Of a stretch of 9,846 nucleotides of DNA, positions 6,832 to 9,846 are shown piece after piece. Made by a program: the position numbers and the translations under genes. The stretch is taken from contig JAITHX010000035.1 of NCBI GenBank assembly GCA_031279735.1, forward strand, positions 1 through 9,846, read 5' to 3'. Positions within the stretch are counted from its first letter, which is position 1; each line of letters opens with the position of its first letter. The notes beneath the pieces were generated by a model, which was not told the origin of the DNA, ran no database searches, and saw only the letters and a program-made list of their open reading frames with translations. The stretch comes from Prevotellaceae bacterium (GTDB lineage Bacteria > Bacteroidota > Bacteroidia > Bacteroidales > UBA932).

Positions 6832-9800
6832 TTAAAAGGTGATGCTGATGCCGGCGTTAATGGTTCTGTTGGTTGGGTATTGCAGACCGGTGCCGGCGGA
6901 GAGTTCGGGATCAATGTCCACGACGCCCAGATTGTCGATGCTGAACAGATTCGACATCATGGTATAGACTCTGAGCTTTTCGATGCCCGCCCGCGCGGTG
7001 TACTTCTTCGGGACGGTGTATCCGAGTTCGAGGTTCCGCAGCTTGAGATAATTGACGTTCCGCGTCCAGAAGTCGCTTTTCCAGTAGTTGGAATGATCGC
7101 GGTTGCCTTCTATGAGGGTGGGGAACTTTCCGGGTATCAGACGGCTGTTCGCGTCGAAGGGGTCTTCGAGGCGCCACTGGTCTTCCATGTAGTACTGCGG
7201 GTTGTTGCCGCCGTCGTGGAACGGGCTTCGCGCCTCGTGTTCCTGAGTGTAGGAAGCGAAGGCGGCGCCGGTGAAGTCAACGGCGAAGTCGAATCCCTTC
7301 CACTCGAATCCCAGATTGACGGCGAAGTTGAGGTAGGGCAGTCCGCCTTCGCGGTAGAACATCGGGCGTTCGTCGAGACCGTCGATTACCTTGTCGCCGT
7401 TCACGTCCTCGTACTTGATGTCGCCGGGGCGGAGGGTGGTGTTTCCCCGCCGGTCGTTGTCGATGTCGTAGGCGGCTATTTCCTCCCAGCTCTGGAACTG
7501 ACCCAGGGCGTGCAGTCCCCAGTTCTGATAGGCGAAGCGCTGATTGATATTGTTGCGGTAATAGTCCCACGAGTTGCCGCGCCGCGGCTTGTAGCGATCC
7601 CAGTCGATCATTCGGGCGTAGGTGAGATTGCCGCCGACCCGGTAATTGAAGTCTCTGATTTTGTCCGCCCATTTTATGGAGAAGTCAACGCCGGTGTGGA
7701 CGTTGGATTCGAGATTTTCGTAGGGGAGATCAAAACCCGCTTCGGAGGGAACGAGCACGTCGTAGCGACGCGCCGACATGCCTTCGAGTTTGCGGCGGAA
7801 GTAGTTCGCCTCGCCGGTGAGACGGCTGTCGAACATTCCGCAGTCGAATCCGATGTTGAGCATCCGGGCTTCCATCCACGAAAGGGTGGTGACGGGCAAG
7901 CCTCGCGGTTGCGCTCCGCGTACATACTGTCCGTCGATCACCGCGCCGCCCTCGTTGTAGGTATAGCCCGACATGTAGTCGAACGCCGAGTAGTTCGCCA
8001 CGCCGTCGTCGCCCACCAGACCGTAGGACGCGCGGAGCTTGAAGTCGTCGAGCACCTTGCTTGCCGCGAATCGCTTCCAGAACTTTTCGCTCGACAGTCG
8101 CCAGCCCGCCGATGCCGAAGGGAAGAAGCCCCAGCGGTGCGACGGGGGGAATTTCCACGAACCGTCGTAACGCGCCGAGAACTCGAAGAGATACTTCCCG
8201 TCGTAGTTGTAGTTGAATCGACCCGCGTAGCCCAGTCGCGCCTCGGTGCGGATACCCTCGTCGTTGAACTGGTCCATGGTTTGAAAATACATCAGACTGA
8301 GCGCGTTCGATGCGGGACGGTCGTGAACCCAGAACCCCGGCGTGTCGCGGGTGATGCTTTCGGCAACCAGCACGGCGTTGAGATTGTGAGCGCCGAAGCG
8401 TTTTTCGTAGTTCAGCTGCACCTGGGTTGAGATTTCCTCCACGAGCCGGATGTCGCGTTCGCGCCACGGGTTGTCCATGCTGAAGACCACGGGATAGGTG
8501 TCGGTCGCCTCGTCGTAGCCGTAGAGCTTGTAGGTGTACTCCTGATTGTCCATCCACTTTTGCGCGAGATAGTATCCGAAGAGCGCCTTGAGCTTCAGAC
8601 CGTCGATGATTTCGTATTCGCCGCTGAAATTGAGCTGTCCGGTACGCCATATTTCGGTGTATTTGCCCGACAGGTCGTAGTTCAGCATGGCGAAGTTGAC
8701 CTCGGTGTTGCCGGAGGTTCGGGCGGGATAGGCGGGATTGTCGTTGGCGAAGGGACGCGCCGTGGGCAGATTGCGATAGATGGTGAACAGTCCCTGCCAG
8801 ATGTCGTCGCCGCCCGGCACGCCCGGCTGTTCGCGTTTTTCGATTCGTCCGTTGAATCCCGCGCCGAACTTCAGTCGCTTGCTCACGGAGGCGTCGATGT
8901 TCAGCTGAACGTTGGTGCGATAGAAGCCGCCGTAGTTGCGAATGATGTCCGTCTGGTCGATGTGACTCAGAGCGAAGTAATAGTTGATTCGCTCGGTGCC
9001 GCCCGTTGCGCTGGCTCCGGCGTACCACTGCGGAGCGGTTCTCAGAACATAGTCGTACCAGTCGAACGGCGTGTATCCCTTTTCGGTGCCTTGCGTCCAT
9101 TTAGCCAGATCCTCGCGCGAATAGTGCGCCGTGGGATTGCCCCGTATGGCGTCCGACTGTATGAGACTGCGGATGTAGGTCGCCGCGTCGGCGGGTCGCG
9201 GGAAGCGGAACATGTTCTGCCAGCCGTAATAGGAATTGACGTTGATGCTGTTCCGTTCATTGCGCTTTCCGCGCTTGGTGGTCACCACCACCACTCCGTT
9301 CGCGGCGCGCATCCCGTAGATCGACGCCGAAGCGTCCTTCATGATCGAAACGGATTCGATGTCGTTAAAGTCGAGATTGTTGAACTGACCTTCGTCCTTC
9401 TGAACCCCGTCGATAACGTAGAGCGGAGTGCCCATGTTGCGGATGTTGATGGAAGTGGAAGCGCCCGGACGTCCGTCGGACATTCGGCTGTTGACTCCCG
9501 CGATCTTTCCCGCAAGCGCGCCCGAAGTAGTGGTCGCCACCGAACGGGCGATGTCGTCCGAAACGGCGGTGGAAATGGCTCCCGTCAGAGTGGCTTTGCG
9601 CTGGGTGCCGTAGCCCACCACCACCACCTCGTCGATCATCTCGACGGCGTTCTTCATCTCGACGTCGATAACGGTGCGCGCACCGACCGTAACCTCCAGC
9701 GTGGTGTATCCCATGAACGAAAAGACGAGAACAGCGCTGTTGTCGGGCACGCCGATGGAATAGCTTCCGTCGGAGCCGCTCAGTACGCCGACGCTCGTGC

Positions 9801-9846
9801 CTTTCACAACAACGTTGACTCCCGCAAGCGGACCCTCGTCGTCGGC
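6832..9846 (-). CDS. SusC/RagA-family TonB-dependent outer-membrane receptor, 5' end cut by window
   Basis: The reading frame is open to the right edge, so the gene is partial; 1004 residues are visible and the signal peptide plus the first part of the N-terminal domain are missing. The GTG at 9807 is internal: the 13 codons before it read in frame (GPLAGVNVV) and complete a carboxypeptidase-regulatory-like domain that includes GSDGSYSIGVP and FSFMGYTTLEV. Next come EVVVVGYGTQRKATLTGA, the SusC hallmark at the TonB-box side, and the plug (NIRNMGTPLYVIDGV, then ASASIYGMRAANGVVVVTTK). The rest is a 22-strand type barrel with the conserved GDIKYEDVNGDKVIDGLDE near the C-terminus, ending in ISITF with a terminal Phe, as outer-membrane proteins do. 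It is the energised pore for large substrates, partnered by the SusD-like protein downstream. The shortened plug wording resembles a common Bacteroidales receptor subgroup. Confidence 0.96.
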   Translation of the reverse strand, partial: ADDEGPLAGVNVVVKGTSVGVLSGSDGSYSIGVPDNSAVLVFSFMGYTTLEVTVGARTVIDVEMKNAVEMIDEVVVVGYGTQRKATLTGAISTAVSDDIARSVATTTSGALAGKIAGVNSRMSDGRPGASTSINIRNMGTPLYVIDGVQKDEGQFNNLDFNDIESVSIMKDASASIYGMRAANGVVVVTTKRGKRNERNSINVNSYYGWQNMFRFPRPADAATYIRSLIQSDAIRGNPTAHYSREDLAKWTQGTEKGYTPFDWYDYVLRTAPQWYAGASATGGTERINYYFALSHIDQTDIIRNYGGFYRTNVQLNIDASVSKRLKFGAGFNGRIEKREQPGVPGGDDIWQGLFTIYRNLPTARPFANDNPAYPARTSGNTEVNFAMLNYDLSGKYTEIWRTGQLNFSGEYEIIDGLKLKALFGYYLAQKWMDNQEYTYKLYGYDEATDTYPVVFSMDNPWRERDIRLVEEISTQVQLNYEKRFGAHNLNAVLVAESITRDTPGFWVHDRPASNALSLMYFQTMDQFNDEGIRTEARLGYAGRFNYNYDGKYLFEFSARYDGSWKFPPSHRWGFFPSASAGWRLSSEKFWKRFAASKVLDDFKLRASYGLVGDDGVANYSAFDYMSGYTYNEGGAVIDGQYVRGAQPRGLPVTTLSWMEARMLNIGFDCGMFDSRLTGEANYFRRKLEGMSARRYDVLVPSEAGFDLPYENLESNVHTGVDFSIKWADKIRDFNYRVGGNLTYARMIDWDRYKPRRGNSWDYYRNNINQRFAYQNWGLHALGQFQSWEEIAAYDIDNDRRGNTTLRPGDIKYEDVNGDKVIDGLDERPMFYREGGLPYLNFAVNLGFEWKGFDFAVDFTGAAFASYTQEHEARSPFHDGGNNPQYYMEDQWRLEDPFDANSRLIPGKFPTLIEGNRDHSNYWKSDFWTRNVNYLKLRNLELGYTVPKKYTARAGIEKLRVYTMMSNLFSIDNLGVVDIDPELSAGTGLQYPTNRTINAGISITF

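Noticed and set aside
6880..8430. Long open frame of 516 codons on the plus strand
   Set aside because: It is antisense to the clear susC-like gene, its translation is Val/Glu/Gly-rich without any family motif, and such shadows are common opposite G+C-rich coding DNA.
9805..9807. GTG as the start codon of the susC-like gene
   Set aside because: The frame stays open to the window edge and the upstream codons complete the expected N-terminal domain, so the true start lies outside the window.

Overview
The window looks like chromosomal DNA of a Bacteroidota bacterium, most likely order Bacteroidales. The evidence is an adjacent SusC/SusD pair with a DUF3823-type lipoprotein, outer-membrane protein architecture, A-rich leaders with little Shine-Dalgarno sequence, and a TANNTTTG promoter element of the Bacteroidota type at the left edge. 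Species cannot be named from the sequence alone; the SusC plug wording resembles gut Bacteroidales receptors.

Left part (1-3604, plus strand): a candidate promoter element leads into rplU and rpmA (ribosomal proteins L21 and L27), closed by a strong intrinsic terminator at 660-691. Next comes a single 934-residue secreted protein that joins a gluzincin-like metallopeptidase domain (HESRH plus a downstream WFLEGEA), a TolB/WD40-like beta-propeller and a C-terminal part that looks like an outer-membrane beta-barrel.

Middle part (3605-4245): a gene-free island of about 640 bases between convergent genes, dense in structure. It holds a near-perfect inverted repeat that can fold into a hairpin of about 150 nt (3695-3845), a second hairpin with a perfect 13-bp core (3891-3924), and four tandem copies of a 58-bp unit, each containing four copies of the heptamer AATTCGT (4025-4243). 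The array stops two bases before the stop codon of the leftward operon.

Right part (4246-9846, minus strand): a leftward operon reading susC-like, susD-like, DUF3823-like lipoprotein, with gaps of 18 and 6 bases. The susC gene runs off the right edge, so its start and the operon promoter are not visible. Together these should form an outer-membrane nutrient uptake system: a TonB-dependent pore, its substrate-binding lid lipoprotein and an accessory surface lipoprotein. No glycoside hydrolase, peptidase or regulator of the system is inside the window, so the substrate is unknown.

The most unusual material is the repeat island and the three-part peptidase/propeller/barrel protein. I do not see an obviously new multi-gene system.
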